From: Lacticaseibacillus pabuli | GTDB taxonomy: Bacteria > Bacillota > Bacilli > Lactobacillales > Lactobacillaceae | Assembly: GCF_028736235.1 (NCBI RefSeq) | Contig: NZ_CP117884.1 | Span: forward strand, 1,550,001 to 1,614,000 | Length of the DNA stretch: 64,000 bases | Direction of reading: 5' to 3' | Part shown: positions 25,441 to 34,467 of the stretch, one piece after another | Position numbering within the stretch: position 1 is the stretch's first letter | Layout: each line of letters starts with the position of its first letter | Translations under genes and position numbers: made by a program | Notes under the pieces: model-generated | The model's database searches: none | The model's input: only the letters and a program-made list of their open reading frames with translations | Told to the model about the DNA's origin: nothing

Positions 25441-28380
25441 TTAGTTATGACGCTTGCGCATACCAGCAAAGCCGAACAAGCTACCAACCATTGCTAATCC
25501 AAGGGCAACTAACCCTGACTGACTGGCATCGCCGGTTTGTGGCAATTCAGCTTGTTGCGTGTGCTGAGGTTGCTTGGCCGTCAACACATTCCCGCGATTT
25601 TCCGCCAACTCCGCTTCACGTACTGGCGCGGTCTGTTGTGGCTGATCACTCGCCTCGTGCTGGCGCGTCAGTTTGCCACCCGTTGCTGGCAGGCCGCCGT
25701 GATCCGGCGTAACTGGTTTGCTTGGCGTCGTTGGTGCTACGGGATGTGCCGGTGTTACTGGCGTCGTTGGCGTGATGGGCGTTGTCGGTGTCACTGGTGT
25801 TGTTGGTGTCACTGGCGTAGTTGGCGTTGTGGGGCCAACAGGGTTCGTTGGTGTCGTTGGGCCAGTTGGTCCCGTCGGCGTACCAGGATTCGTTGTGCCC
25901 GTATCCACCTGCTTGTACACGAATGTCAGCACCTCAACTGGCTGCTGGAGTTGACCCGTGACTTGCTTCAAGTTAACGACCGTTGCCGTTGTTGGTGCGA
26001 CTGTCCGAACTAAAACATAATCCGGAACATCTGGCGCGGTGACGTTATACGCGTTGCCCACATCACTATTCAGCACGTCGTCCGGACGCACGGTCACGCC
26101 GCCTTCATCGACGTAGTGGACCGTCAAAGTTGCAGGTTGTGGTGTGACTTCTGCCCCAGCTTGGACGTACATGACTTGAATGAATTGCGTCGTCCCTACA
26201 AACGGCAAGCTAGTCGTGCCCGCTGGAACATCCTGCCATGTACTACCATCAGTACTCGTGCGGATAGCGTAATAACTGTAATTTGGAATTGCGCGGATTA
26301 GTGGTTGCACAGGCACATCCTTATCGATGGTCGTCGTCACTGAATAATTTAGGGCCTGTCCGTTTTCATTTCGAAGTGCAGTTGTGGCGCCAGTGCTTCT
26401 GTCATAAGCAACGTAGGACAGGTTCAGGTTCCATGGTGCGGTGAACAGTAAGGTGATATTTTGTGGATCATCCGTATATTGTCCGGTTAACGACGTGGGT
26501 TGTGCCCGGCCGTTATTCGCGAGGAAATCGCTCATCAGACCACTACCGTTCAACACATCACCGGTGAAGGTATAGCCCAGATTGGTTAGGATACTGTTCA
26601 TTGCCTGATTAACGTCCGGGTCATCAGAGATATCAAATGCAGACCCGGTATTTCCGTGTAGCATATTGCTAGGCATCACAACGGATTGACGATGATTTGG
26701 CTGCAACAGCGCGTAGTTCACACTGACATTGCCAACATTGGCAGCTAGGACATATGGCTGCACAATCCAACCTGAAAAGTCACTGTTCGGGTCAGCCCAG
26801 TTTGAGGTGAATGTTCCAAAATCATTAGTTGGGTTTTGTAGGATGTTCGTCCATCCTAACGTCGTGGGCGCCAAATTACCGCCCAATGCAGTGCTTGGGT
26901 ACAAATCCCCATACCAATCCATAAGTGTTGCGCCGAAAGCTGTCGTGGGCACATTATCCTTATCCAACGTTGTCACCACAAAGGATGGCGTCACGTATGA
27001 TTGGGTGCGGTTTGACAGCACAATCGGATTCAAGACGACGTTCTGATGGTCAAAACCAGTGCTCAAATCAAGTTGCGGATTTTTGTCCGTCGCTAAGGGT
27101 GATTTATCGAAAACTTGATTATAACTAAGGCTGATTTTCGTCAGGTTCTGGTTATTCGCAAGCGGCGTGACATCCATGATTGATGCGCTGTGAATCGTAA
27201 CGGTTTGCAGCTGTGGCATGTCTTTGAGTGCGGAGATGTCGTACAGATTACCGTTTTTTACCTCAGTTCCCCACGTCAGATTATTCAAATATCCATCCGG
27301 GACAAGGTCGATGCTGGTCACGTTTTTCGCGTACTGTAACCCTTGCAAAGAATACAACCCCATCATTGCCTGATAGCCGGGGAAAAGGGCGGCACCCATA
27401 TTTGTCGGATCATTTTTGGTTTGCTGAAAATCATCCAGGCCGAAACTAGTCAGGGACTGCAAGTCAGCCTTTGTCCCCTCATTCGTAAATTGATTAAACG
27501 TCGGGTATTTTTGCTGTAGCGCCGGTGACTGTGTGTATACGAGATATTGCATTGCACCATCAGGCATCCATTCATCGATGTACCACTTACCCGTATGTGG
27601 ATCCTGACCCGCAGCATCTTCAGGAATGGCATTTGCGTATTCCGCGCCTGCCCATGATTGATGCCCTAATTGGGATAGGGCAACATGGTTGTAAGTCCAT
27701 TGATAGTTAGGACTAATCGCCATGTTGAAAACATTCTTTGCCGCGACTGTGTTCGTCATTGTTGCTGGGTCAATGGGCGTGTTCGAAACCGTCGCTGTGA
27801 TATTAGGTTGCGGTTCCTGTTGCGTGGGATCTGGCAGCGAACCGGGCTGTGAACCTGGAACAGGAGCAGGAACTGGACTAGGTGTCGGTGCCGCCTGAGT
27901 TACCGGACGCTGAGGCCTTGGCTGTTGTGGTTGCGCTGTTGGTGCTTGCGGCACAGGCCCCTGTTCAGGAGATTGTTGAGCGTTCGTCGTTCCGGTTGTC
28001 GGTTCATTCGCCGGGTTGCCATCGTGGGCGTCTGGTTTGATACCGATGTTGGCAGCTGGCGTCGAACCTGTCGTTGGATTTAACTCATCAGTTGGCCTGT
28101 TTGCCGCGCCCACATCCGTCGCGGCGTTGCCAGTCTGACTGCCATTCGCGTCCAGATTAGTCTCTGCATTTGACGTTGATGTTGCCTCATGCGTCGTCGG
28201 ATTTTCCGTGTTTTCCGACTGCGCAGATGTTGGCTCTTGCACACCAGTGTCATCCGCATAGGCGTGTTGTCCCGCCAAACCCAGACCGGTGGCGATACTT
28301 CCAACCGCAATTGCGCTAATCAACCAGCGTTTACCGGCCTTGTACATCTTATAATGCTTCTTCTCATTAACAATTCGCAT
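25441..28380 (-). CDS. LPxTG adhesin with KxYKxGKxW signal, MucBP domain and Pro/Thr repeats, 979 aa
   Basis: Paralog of the next gene on the strand: same signal region (MRIVNEKKHYKMYKAGKRW), same order (disordered N-terminus, leucine-rich-like segment with DMPQLQTVTIHSASIMDVTPL, MucBP with TLTVHYVDEGGV), but its spacer is a tract of about 20 Pro-Thr-Thr/Pro-Val-Thr units. An internal LPATGG stands 44 residues before the terminal LPQTGD, hydrophobic span and MRKRHN. AAGGGG lies 9 nt before the ATG. It has its own terminator. A role in binding mucus or glycans is inferred from the family. Confidence 0.93.
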   Translation of the reverse strand: MRIVNEKKHYKMYKAGKRWLISAIAVGSIATGLGLAGQHAYADDTGVQEPTSAQSENTENPTTHEATSTSNAETNLDANGSQTGNAATDVGAANRPTDELNPTTGSTPAANIGIKPDAHDGNPANEPTTGTTNAQQSPEQGPVPQAPTAQPQQPRPQRPVTQAAPTPSPVPAPVPGSQPGSLPDPTQQEPQPNITATVSNTPIDPATMTNTVAAKNVFNMAISPNYQWTYNHVALSQLGHQSWAGAEYANAIPEDAAGQDPHTGKWYIDEWMPDGAMQYLVYTQSPALQQKYPTFNQFTNEGTKADLQSLTSFGLDDFQQTKNDPTNMGAALFPGYQAMMGLYSLQGLQYAKNVTSIDLVPDGYLNNLTWGTEVKNGNLYDISALKDMPQLQTVTIHSASIMDVTPLANNQNLTKISLSYNQVFDKSPLATDKNPQLDLSTGFDHQNVVLNPIVLSNRTQSYVTPSFVVTTLDKDNVPTTAFGATLMDWYGDLYPSTALGGNLAPTTLGWTNILQNPTNDFGTFTSNWADPNSDFSGWIVQPYVLAANVGNVSVNYALLQPNHRQSVVMPSNMLHGNTGSAFDISDDPDVNQAMNSILTNLGYTFTGDVLNGSGLMSDFLANNGRAQPTSLTGQYTDDPQNITLLFTAPWNLNLSYVAYDRSTGATTALRNENGQALNYSVTTTIDKDVPVQPLIRAIPNYSYYAIRTSTDGSTWQDVPAGTTSLPFVGTTQFIQVMYVQAGAEVTPQPATLTVHYVDEGGVTVRPDDVLNSDVGNAYNVTAPDVPDYVLVRTVAPTTATVVNLKQVTGQLQQPVEVLTFVYKQVDTGTTNPGTPTGPTGPTTPTNPVGPTTPTTPVTPTTPVTPTTPITPTTPVTPAHPVAPTTPSKPVTPDHGGLPATGGKLTRQHEASDQPQQTAPVREAELAENRGNVLTAKQPQHTQQAELPQTGDASQSGLVALGLAMVGSLFGFAGMRKRHN

Positions 28381-28625
28381 GATGGAAAACCCCTTTTCAA
28401 AGATTTCCTCAATTAAATTCCCCTCAACGTCATTCTAGCACCAATTGTACGATAAGCGATATTTTATTAGATATAAAAGTGTAGCAATATCAGCAATAAA
28501 GCCCATATATATAGGCAATAAATTCTTACGTCAGTTTGGTTAATAGCGTTCACCATTTGTTATCAATATATAACAGGTTGACTAAATACTAAATGGATTG
28601 ATATACGGATGAGACACTCAACCAC
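28381..28625. other. Upstream region of 979-aa adhesin gene
   Basis: No gene. The first part (28394-28450) repeats the leader of the paralogous adhesin gene: both share GATTTCCTCAATTAAAT and a CATT(C/T)TAGCACCAATT word in the same order, so the duplication included regulatory sequence. The remainder is AT-rich. Confidence 0.65.
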
Positions 28626-28660
28626 AATAAAAACTCCACTCGGCTAACTGCCAAGTGGAG
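28626..28660 (-). terminator. Terminator of methionine transporter operon
   Basis: CTCCACTTGGC (28660-28650) pairs with GCCGAGTGGAG (28644-28634), followed by TTTTTAT on the minus strand. Confidence 0.87.
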
Positions 28661-28693
28661 CCTGTTGCTGCTTTCGTTATATCATATATGCGT

Positions 28694-29380
28694 TTAATGC
28701 TGCGTCTTCCGAGCCAAGAAGTCCCCAATGAACTGCACGGCGAAGACCAGAATCATGATGAAAATCAAGGATACCCAGATGACATCATTCTGGTAACGCA
28801 GGTAACCCGTATTGATGGCCAAATTACCAAGACCACCACCACCGATAGCACCAGCCATCGCGGTCAGTCCGATGATACTGATAATCGTCAGAACGGAGAC
28901 ACGAATCAGTTCTGACAAGCCTTCACGCAAGTACACGCGGAAAACAATGGCCATTGGTGACAGGCCCATCGCCTGGGCTGCCTCAACAACCCCTGGGTCA
29001 ACTGTCAGCAGAGCGTTCTGGACTTGGCGCGCGTAGAATGGCGCTGCACCAGCAATCAGTGGCACCAACGCAGCAGTGGGCCCAATCCCCGTGTGCACAA
29101 TCCAGTGCGTCACACCGTTCAAAACCGCCAGCAAGATGATAAACGGAATGGAACGGAAGACGTTAACCAGTTTGTCCAGGACGGAGTAGAACGGGCCGTT
29201 AGCGAGCAAGCCCTTCTCGTCCGTTAGCAGCAATGCAATACCCAGTACCAATCCAATCAGGCCAGCAATCAAGGTTGTCCAGAACGTCATGTACAGCGTC
29301 TGGTTAATCGCATCAACGACCCCGTCTGGACCGCTCCACAACGGCACGACGTTTGGGAAGAATTTCTCAATTAAACTCAT
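28694..29380 (-). CDS. metI: Methionine ABC transporter permease MetI-type, 228 aa
   Basis: Membrane subunit of the D/L-methionine uptake transporter. Five hydrophobic helices and the ABC-permease EAA-type loop (GVVEAAQAMGLSPMAIVFRVYLREGL) that contacts MetN. The end (IMILVFAVQFIGDFLARKTQ) is characteristic of the family. Its ATG shares one base with the metN stop (TAATG), giving translational coupling. Confidence 0.95.
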   Translation of the reverse strand: MSLIEKFFPNVVPLWSGPDGVVDAINQTLYMTFWTTLIAGLIGLVLGIALLLTDEKGLLANGPFYSVLDKLVNVFRSIPFIILLAVLNGVTHWIVHTGIGPTAALVPLIAGAAPFYARQVQNALLTVDPGVVEAAQAMGLSPMAIVFRVYLREGLSELIRVSVLTIISIIGLTAMAGAIGGGGLGNLAINTGYLRYQNDVIWVSLIFIMILVFAVQFIGDFLARKTQH

Positions 29381-30441
29381 TATTTCGCACCTCCTGGAAT
29401 GGTGACGGGTTGAACGTTGACACCACTGTCACTCAAGTACTTCAGCGCCGCATCGATATTGTCGCTATCACCAGTCACGATGATAATCAGATTACCAAAC
29501 GGCGTATCCTGCAAGCTCTGAATATCTGCAAACAAGATGTTCGCCACGACATGGTACTCTCGCAATAGGGTCGCGATGATTGGCTGATCCGTGGTGTCGC
29601 CCAAGTAGGTCAAGCGAATCAGGCGTTCCGTGTCTGACAAGTGCTGTACCGCCGGCTGCTTAGCAATCGTATCCAGCGTCGCATCCAGTTGCATGGTCGT
29701 ATCGATGAAGTCCTTGGTGAGCTGCTGCTGGGGGTGGGCAAAGATGTCCAGCAGGCTACCACGCTCAATCACGGCCCCGCCATCCATCACGGCAACACGT
29801 GAGCAAATCTGCTTCACGGCTTCCATTTGGTGGGTGATGAGCACAATGGTCAGGCCCAGCTTCTCGTTCAGTTCCTTCAATAGGTTCAGAATCGAAGCGG
29901 TCGTCTTCGGGTCGAGCGCACTGGTCGCTTCATCAGAAATGAGCAACTCAGGGTCAGATGCCAACGCCCGGGCAATCCCGACACGCTGCTTTTGCCCACC
30001 AGAAAGTTCTGCAGGGTAAGCATCGGCACGGTCGGACAGGCCAACCAGGTCCAGCAATTCATCGACCTTAGCCTTAATTTCGGCCTTGGACTTAATCCCG
30101 CGCAGTGGGAACCCAATGTTATCGGCAATCGTGCGACTACCCATCAGGTTAAAATGCTGGAAAATCATCCCAATCTTGCGGCGCTTGTCACGCAACTGCC
30201 CCGCGGAAAGTGACGCCATATCATCCCCGAGAACGGTCACGCTGCCACTCGTTGGCCGCTGGAGCAAATTGATAATCCGCACCAGGGTCGACTTCCCCGC
30301 ACCGGAATACCCGACAATCCCGTAGATATCGCCGCGCTGGACGTCAAGACTGACGTGGTCGACCGCGTGAACGGCCTCCTTCTTTTTCTCTTTAAAGACG
30401 ACATCGACGTCTTTAAAACTCACGACTGTTTCAGCACTCAT
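29380..30441 (-). CDS. metN: Methionine ABC transporter ATPase MetN, 353 aa
   Basis: Energising subunit. Walker A GYSGAGKST, signature LSGGQKQRVG, Walker B LLISDEATSALD and switch ITHQMEAV occupy the first 240 residues. The last 100 residues form the NIL domain through which methionine inhibits the transporter in known homologs (e.g. IRLTYLGDTTDQPIIATLLREY). ATG at 30441 follows AAAGGATAGACC. Confidence 0.95.
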   Translation of the reverse strand: MSAETVVSFKDVDVVFKEKKKEAVHAVDHVSLDVQRGDIYGIVGYSGAGKSTLVRIINLLQRPTSGSVTVLGDDMASLSAGQLRDKRRKIGMIFQHFNLMGSRTIADNIGFPLRGIKSKAEIKAKVDELLDLVGLSDRADAYPAELSGGQKQRVGIARALASDPELLISDEATSALDPKTTASILNLLKELNEKLGLTIVLITHQMEAVKQICSRVAVMDGGAVIERGSLLDIFAHPQQQLTKDFIDTTMQLDATLDTIAKQPAVQHLSDTERLIRLTYLGDTTDQPIIATLLREYHVVANILFADIQSLQDTPFGNLIIIVTGDSDNIDAALKYLSDSGVNVQPVTIPGGAK

Positions 30442-30492
30442 GGTCTATCCTTTCTCGCGCATGTAAGCGTTCGCTTTGCGCCTGTTAACTAA

Positions 30493-30524
30493 ACTTCGGG
30501 TTTGCCCGATGAGCAAACCCGAAG
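30493..30524 (-). terminator. Hairpin between metQ and metN (attenuator or processing stem)
   Basis: Perfect 12-bp stem CTTCGGGTTTGC/GCAAACCCGAAG (30523-30512 with 30505-30494), 6-nt loop and TTTAGTT after it. Only three consecutive T, so partial termination or protection of the metQ part of the message is likelier than complete stop. Confidence 0.6.
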
Positions 30525-30547
30525 TCACAATTTTGTATAGTTACAGT

Positions 30548-31372
30548 TTAAAACTTGTGGTCCCAGGCGGCAATGGTAGAACCGTCGTAAACCTTCTTAA
30601 TTTCCTTCTTTGTTGCGGCAGTCTGGTAAGCCTTCACGATCTTCTTGTAGACCTTGTTGTTCTTTTCAGACTTCTTGGTCACGATGATGTTAACCCAAGG
30701 CTTGCTCTTGTCGTTGATCTTTTCAACGTAGATGGCCTCGGATGGCTTGAGCTTCGCGTTCAGTGCCATGTCGTTGTTCACAACGGAGGCGGTAGCACTG
30801 GTCAGGCTACGTGCAGTCTGAGAAGCATCAACGGGGCTGAACTTCAGATCCTTCTTGTTGTCCTTGATGTCGCGGGTCGTTGGCTGGGACTTTGAATCGT
30901 CGAGCTTGATCAGGCCAGCGGTCTCAAGGAGAATCAGTGCGCGGCCCTCATTGGTTGGGTCGTTTGGCAGTGCAACGGTATCGCCCTTCTTCAGGTCCTT
31001 GATGTTCTTAACCTTGTTGGAGTAGACGCGCAGTGGGCCGATGTAAGTGTTACCGATAGCGGTCAGCTTGTTGTCCTTGTGGGCCTTTTCCCAGTTGTGC
31101 AGGAAATCGTAGTGCTGGAACGCGTTGATGTCGAGGTCACTGTCGAGCACGGCCTGGTTAGGCTTGTTGTAATCAGTGAACTGGACGAGCTGCAGGTTGA
31201 TGTGCTGCTTCTTCAGACGCTGTGCGACAGGTTTCCAAACATCGGCGTCAGAACCAATGACCCCAAGTTTTACGTTGGTGTCCTTTGGCTGGCTGGACTT
31301 GCTACCACAAGCGGCAAGCAAGACGGTTGATAGGAGTGCGGCTCCAATAAGTGCAATTGACTTCTTCTTCAT
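30548..31372 (-). CDS. metQ: Methionine-binding lipoprotein MetQ (second copy), 274 aa
   Basis: Extracellular substrate-binding lipoprotein. Lipobox LLAACG at residues 18-23; NLPA-family features VKLGVIGSDADVWKPVA, INAFQHYDFLHNW, ALPNDPTNEGRALILLE and DASQTARSL. It is closer to metNI than its tandem partner and similar to it in length and sequence. No frameshift. Operon: metQ-metQ-metN-metI behind one T-box. Confidence 0.93.
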   Translation of the reverse strand: MKKKSIALIGAALLSTVLLAACGSKSSQPKDTNVKLGVIGSDADVWKPVAQRLKKQHINLQLVQFTDYNKPNQAVLDSDLDINAFQHYDFLHNWEKAHKDNKLTAIGNTYIGPLRVYSNKVKNIKDLKKGDTVALPNDPTNEGRALILLETAGLIKLDDSKSQPTTRDIKDNKKDLKFSPVDASQTARSLTSATASVVNNDMALNAKLKPSEAIYVEKINDKSKPWVNIIVTKKSEKNNKVYKKIVKAYQTAATKKEIKKVYDGSTIAAWDHKF

Positions 31373-31411
31373 AAGATTATCCCTCCATGGATAGTAAATT
31401 AACGGATTAAA

Positions 31412-32236
31412 TTAAAACTTGTGGTTCCACGCGGCGATTTCGTTACCCTTATAAACCTTCTTAATGTTCTTCTCGGTTTCCTTGGTTTGGAAGGCCTTCA
31501 CGATCTTCTTGTAGACCTTATTGTTCTTCTGCGAATTCTTCGCCACGATAATGTTGATCCAAGGCTTGCTCTTTGCAGTAATCTTCTCGGTGTAGATAGC
31601 CTGGCTAGGCTTCAAACCGGCATCGACCGCCACCCCATCGTTCACAACGGCTACGGCAGCTGACTTCAGGGACCGAGCTGTTTGTGAAGCGTCAATCGCG
31701 GTAATCTTAAGGCCGCGCTTGTTGGTCTTGATATCGTGTGTTGTTGGCAATGCGGCCTTATCAAGCTTGATCAGGCCAGCAGTCTCAAGCAGCTGTAAGG
31801 CACGGCCTTCGTTGGTTGGGTCGTTTGGTACGGTGACTTCATCGCCCTTTTTCAGGTCGTGGATGTTCTTGATGTTGTCCGAGTAGACCTTGAGTGGTGC
31901 GAGCACCGTTTCGCCGATAGACTTAAGGTTTTGCTTGTGGCTCTTGTTCCAGTTGTTGAGGAAGTACTGGTGCTGGAAGGCGTTGAGATCAATGTCACCA
32001 TCGACCAGCGCCTGGTTTGGCTTGTTGTAATCGGCAAAACTGACAATTTGCAGGTTGATGTCCTGCTTCTTGAGCTTTGTCGCGATTGGGTTCCAAATGC
32101 GCTTGTCACTGCCAATGATCCCAATCTTAACGGTGGTTGTCTTAGCCTGATCGCTCGTTTTTTTCGTGCCACAAGCGGCCAGGGTTAAAGCTAATGCGAA
32201 GGCGGTGAGGCCAAGGGTCAATGCGTGTTTCTTCAT
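31412..32236 (-). CDS. metQ: Methionine-binding lipoprotein MetQ (first copy), 274 aa
   Basis: Extracellular lipoprotein with lipobox LTLAACG and NLPA-family words VKIGIIGSDKRIWNPIA, LNAFQHQYFLNNW, TVPNDPTNEGRALQLLE and DASQTARSLKSAA. Paralog of the following gene, sharing the C-terminal AAWNHKF/AAWDHKF. It lies directly downstream of the T-box, so it is the first to be switched on when charged tRNA-Met is scarce. Confidence 0.93.
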   Translation of the reverse strand: MKKHALTLGLTAFALALTLAACGTKKTSDQAKTTTVKIGIIGSDKRIWNPIATKLKKQDINLQIVSFADYNKPNQALVDGDIDLNAFQHQYFLNNWNKSHKQNLKSIGETVLAPLKVYSDNIKNIHDLKKGDEVTVPNDPTNEGRALQLLETAGLIKLDKAALPTTHDIKTNKRGLKITAIDASQTARSLKSAAVAVVNDGVAVDAGLKPSQAIYTEKITAKSKPWINIIVAKNSQKNNKVYKKIVKAFQTKETEKNIKKVYKGNEIAAWNHKF

Positions 32237-32274
32237 GAATAACTCCTCCTATTGGGTGTGAAACGAAGTCGGCG

Positions 32275-32550
32275 AGAACAAAAAAAGACCGCTCCCAACA
32301 TGTGTTAGAAGCGGTCTCCCGCGGTACCATTCTAATTCGTTCAACAAAAAATAGTTGAACCTCTAGCAGGACTCAATCAAGTCCCGTGCAGGATAATGGT
32401 CGCCAGCCATTGCATTTCGACTACTGTCTACGTGCACCGATCGATGAGCCATCTTCAGGCTTGCGTTCCCACCCTTTCACACCATCCGGGTTCTCTGTAG
32501 GGGCGTCATTGCCGTCTCACTCATGTCATTCGTTTCGGTTCTTTAATATG
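32275..32550 (-). promoter_or_regulatory. T-box riboswitch, methionine specific
   Basis: On the minus strand the conserved T-box word TGGTACCGCG (32329-32320) precedes a strong hairpin with seven T (to 32280). The specifier loop can be read: ATGAG/CTCAT and GGC/GCC flank an internal loop, and its 3' side carries TGAAGATGG, offering ATG (32452-32450) as specifier codon. Uncharged tRNA-Met would pair with it and stop terminator formation. Confidence 0.92.
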
Positions 32551-32556
32551 TGACTA

Positions 32557-32585
32557 ATCATAATGCCACACAATTCACCTGTCAA
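32557..32585 (-). promoter_or_regulatory. Promoter of metQQNI operon
   Basis: Perfect TTGACA (32585-32580), 17-bp spacer, TATGAT (32562-32557) on the minus strand, just before the T-box leader. Confidence 0.85.
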
Positions 32586-32606
32586 GTCCCCACTTTCAAT
32601 TTCTTG

Positions 32607-33128
32607 TTAGCGGCGTTCAGGCAATTCAAGCTTCACATAGTAGTGCTGTGCGTCCGTCACACTAATTGCGGCCCCGCTGCGCCGCATCACTTGCAAGGCC
32701 GCCTCATTATCCCGACTGCAGGTCAGAAGTGCCTCCCGCTCACCTGCGGGCAAGGTGAGCGCCGCAATCGGCAGCATCATGTTTAGCCCCCGCGTGGCAA
32801 AATGACGCCCGCGAAAGTCAGGCAAAATGCCATAACGGATGTGACCTAGGCCACTGCGAAGACGGTCGTTCAGCTGGTGGTGCAGTTTGAACAATCCGAC
32901 AATCAGGTTGTCTGCCCATAGGAAGTAATAGGTCTCAGGAACATAACCAGCGGGTAGCCCATAGCCATTTGCGGCCAGCAGACGATCTGGGATGGCTTGC
33001 GTTGCAAAATCATCAAACGACCAGCCGCGGTAATTCACTGAAAAATCGCTCACCACCGGCATCGTTTGAAAGAACTCATACTCACGTTGCGTATCCTTAG
33101 CGTTCAATTTCTTCAACCGTAAATCCAT
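32607..33128 (-). CDS. GNAT family N-acetyltransferase, 173 aa
   Basis: Acetyl-CoA-dependent transferase with an N-terminal MDLRLKKLNAKDTQREYEFF and the GNAT pyrophosphate-binding loop region GHIRYGILPDFRGRHFATRGL; the following helix and CSRDNEAALQVMRRSGA motif are typical. Two ATGs in tandem: the second (33128) is preferred since its distance from GGAGG is 7 nt. It belongs to the type with YFLWADNLIVGLFKLHHQLN. Substrate unknown. Confidence 0.85.
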   Translation of the reverse strand: MDLRLKKLNAKDTQREYEFFQTMPVVSDFSVNYRGWSFDDFATQAIPDRLLAANGYGLPAGYVPETYYFLWADNLIVGLFKLHHQLNDRLRSGLGHIRYGILPDFRGRHFATRGLNMMLPIAALTLPAGEREALLTCSRDNEAALQVMRRSGAAISVTDAQHYYVKLELPERR

Positions 33129-33277
33129 CATAATCCCTCCTCATCTGCATAGTTTAAGTTTAGCATAAATGAGTAAACGATTAAAAGGTGCTAAGATAAT
33201 TTGGAATCAGTCCCCAACTTGGGATTGATTTCACCACCCATAGCTCTTACAGTTGTGATTAAAGGAAGTGCTACAAG

Positions 33278-34408
33278 ATGAATGAACAAACCGAATTTCT
33301 CACGCAACTGATCCAGACCGACACGCAAAATGGCAACGAGGCGGCCGTCGCCAAGCTGTTAGCCGCCAAACTGGATGAACATGGGATAGCCAGTCAACAA
33401 TTGCCCTATGCCCCCGGTCGCAATAACCTGATTGCAGAGCTCAATCCAGACGTGTCTGGCAAGACGCTCGTATTATCTGGCCATCAGGATACCGTTGCGA
33501 TTGGTGACCGTGATAAATGGACGCATGATCCACTCGGCGCCGAGATTGTTGACGGTAAGCTTTACGGCCGCGGTGCCGCCGACATGAAGAGCGGTCTGGC
33601 CGCCATGGTATTCTCGCTCATCCGTCTCAAGGAGAGTGGCTTTGCCGGCCACGTTCGCTTTATGGCCACGATTGGTGAAGAATACGGCGCAATGGGCGCA
33701 CGGCAACTCACCACGAACGGTTACGCCGACGACATCGACGGTCTCGTCATTGGCGAGCCCACCATGCCGAACATCATCTTCGCCCACAGTGGTAGCTTCA
33801 ACTACAAAATCAAGGCATACGGCAAGTCCGTCCATTCCTCGCGTCCGGAAAAAGGCATTAACGCCCTGGAACTCCTTACTGATTACGTTGTTGCCGAACG
33901 CCACGCTTTTGATGACGCACCAGAAGACCCCGTCCTGGGACCTATCGTGCATTCAGTCACCATCGCCAAAGTCGGCGGCCAAGTGAACACCATCCCCGAT
34001 TACGGCGAGGTCGCGGGTAACATCCGCCCCGTCAGCACCTTCAACAACGCGCAAGTTATCGCACGGCTGAAGGGAGTGGTCGCCAAACTCAACGCACATT
34101 CGCAGGGTCGCCTTGAATTCGAGCTCACCCATTCCTTTGTGCCGGTGAAGACAAGTGAGAAGAGTCCGTTGGTTACTGCGGCAGACCAAGCCATCGCGAG
34201 TGTAACCGGGCAACAAGCGCCACACGATATCATCCACGGTGCCACGGACGCGAGCGAGTTTACGAAGTCCGTCAACCACTTCGACACCATCATTTACGGC
34301 CCCGGCGCCTGGACAATGGCGCACATGGATAATGAATTTGTCCCGCTGGCCGACTTTGAACAGGCCATCCAGATTTACGAACAGATTGCCCGTAATTTCT
34401 GCGCCTAA
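33278..34408 (+). CDS. M20 family metallopeptidase, ArgE/DapE-like deacylase, 376 aa
   Basis: Di-zinc hydrolase that removes acyl groups from amino acids or related compounds. Metal ligands: LSGHQDTV (His and Asp), GRGAADMKSG (bridging Asp), TIGEEYGAMGA (catalytic and ligand Glu), VIGEPT (Asp replaced by Glu in some members) and the C-terminal HGATDASEF. A lid (dimerisation) domain spans about residues 175-290. RBS AAAGGAAG. DapE versus ArgE cannot be separated by eye. A stem (AATCA/TGATT with CCC/GGG) lies in the leader without a T run. Confidence 0.88.
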   Translation: MNEQTEFLTQLIQTDTQNGNEAAVAKLLAAKLDEHGIASQQLPYAPGRNNLIAELNPDVSGKTLVLSGHQDTVAIGDRDKWTHDPLGAEIVDGKLYGRGAADMKSGLAAMVFSLIRLKESGFAGHVRFMATIGEEYGAMGARQLTTNGYADDIDGLVIGEPTMPNIIFAHSGSFNYKIKAYGKSVHSSRPEKGINALELLTDYVVAERHAFDDAPEDPVLGPIVHSVTIAKVGGQVNTIPDYGEVAGNIRPVSTFNNAQVIARLKGVVAKLNAHSQGRLEFELTHSFVPVKTSEKSPLVTAADQAIASVTGQQAPHDIIHGATDASEFTKSVNHFDTIIYGPGAWTMAHMDNEFVPLADFEQAIQIYEQIARNFCA

Positions 34409-34430
34409 TCATTACGAACCTGAAATACGA

Positions 34431-34466
34431 AAATGGACCCTGCCAGCCGGCAAGGTCCATTGTTTG
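34431..34466. terminator. Bidirectional terminator between deacylase and rodA
   Basis: Stem AATGGACCCTGCC pairs with GGCAAGGTCCATT around AGCC; T-rich on the plus side. Genes converge here. Confidence 0.82.
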
Positions 34467-34467
34467 T

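Noticed and set aside
25700..25910. Regular Pro/Thr codon repeats resembling a CRISPR array
   Set aside because: Repeats are 6-12 bp, in frame and encode the adhesin spacer; no spacers or cas genes.
33204..33231. Stem in the leader of the M20 deacylase gene
   Set aside because: No T run or riboswitch features; could be chance.
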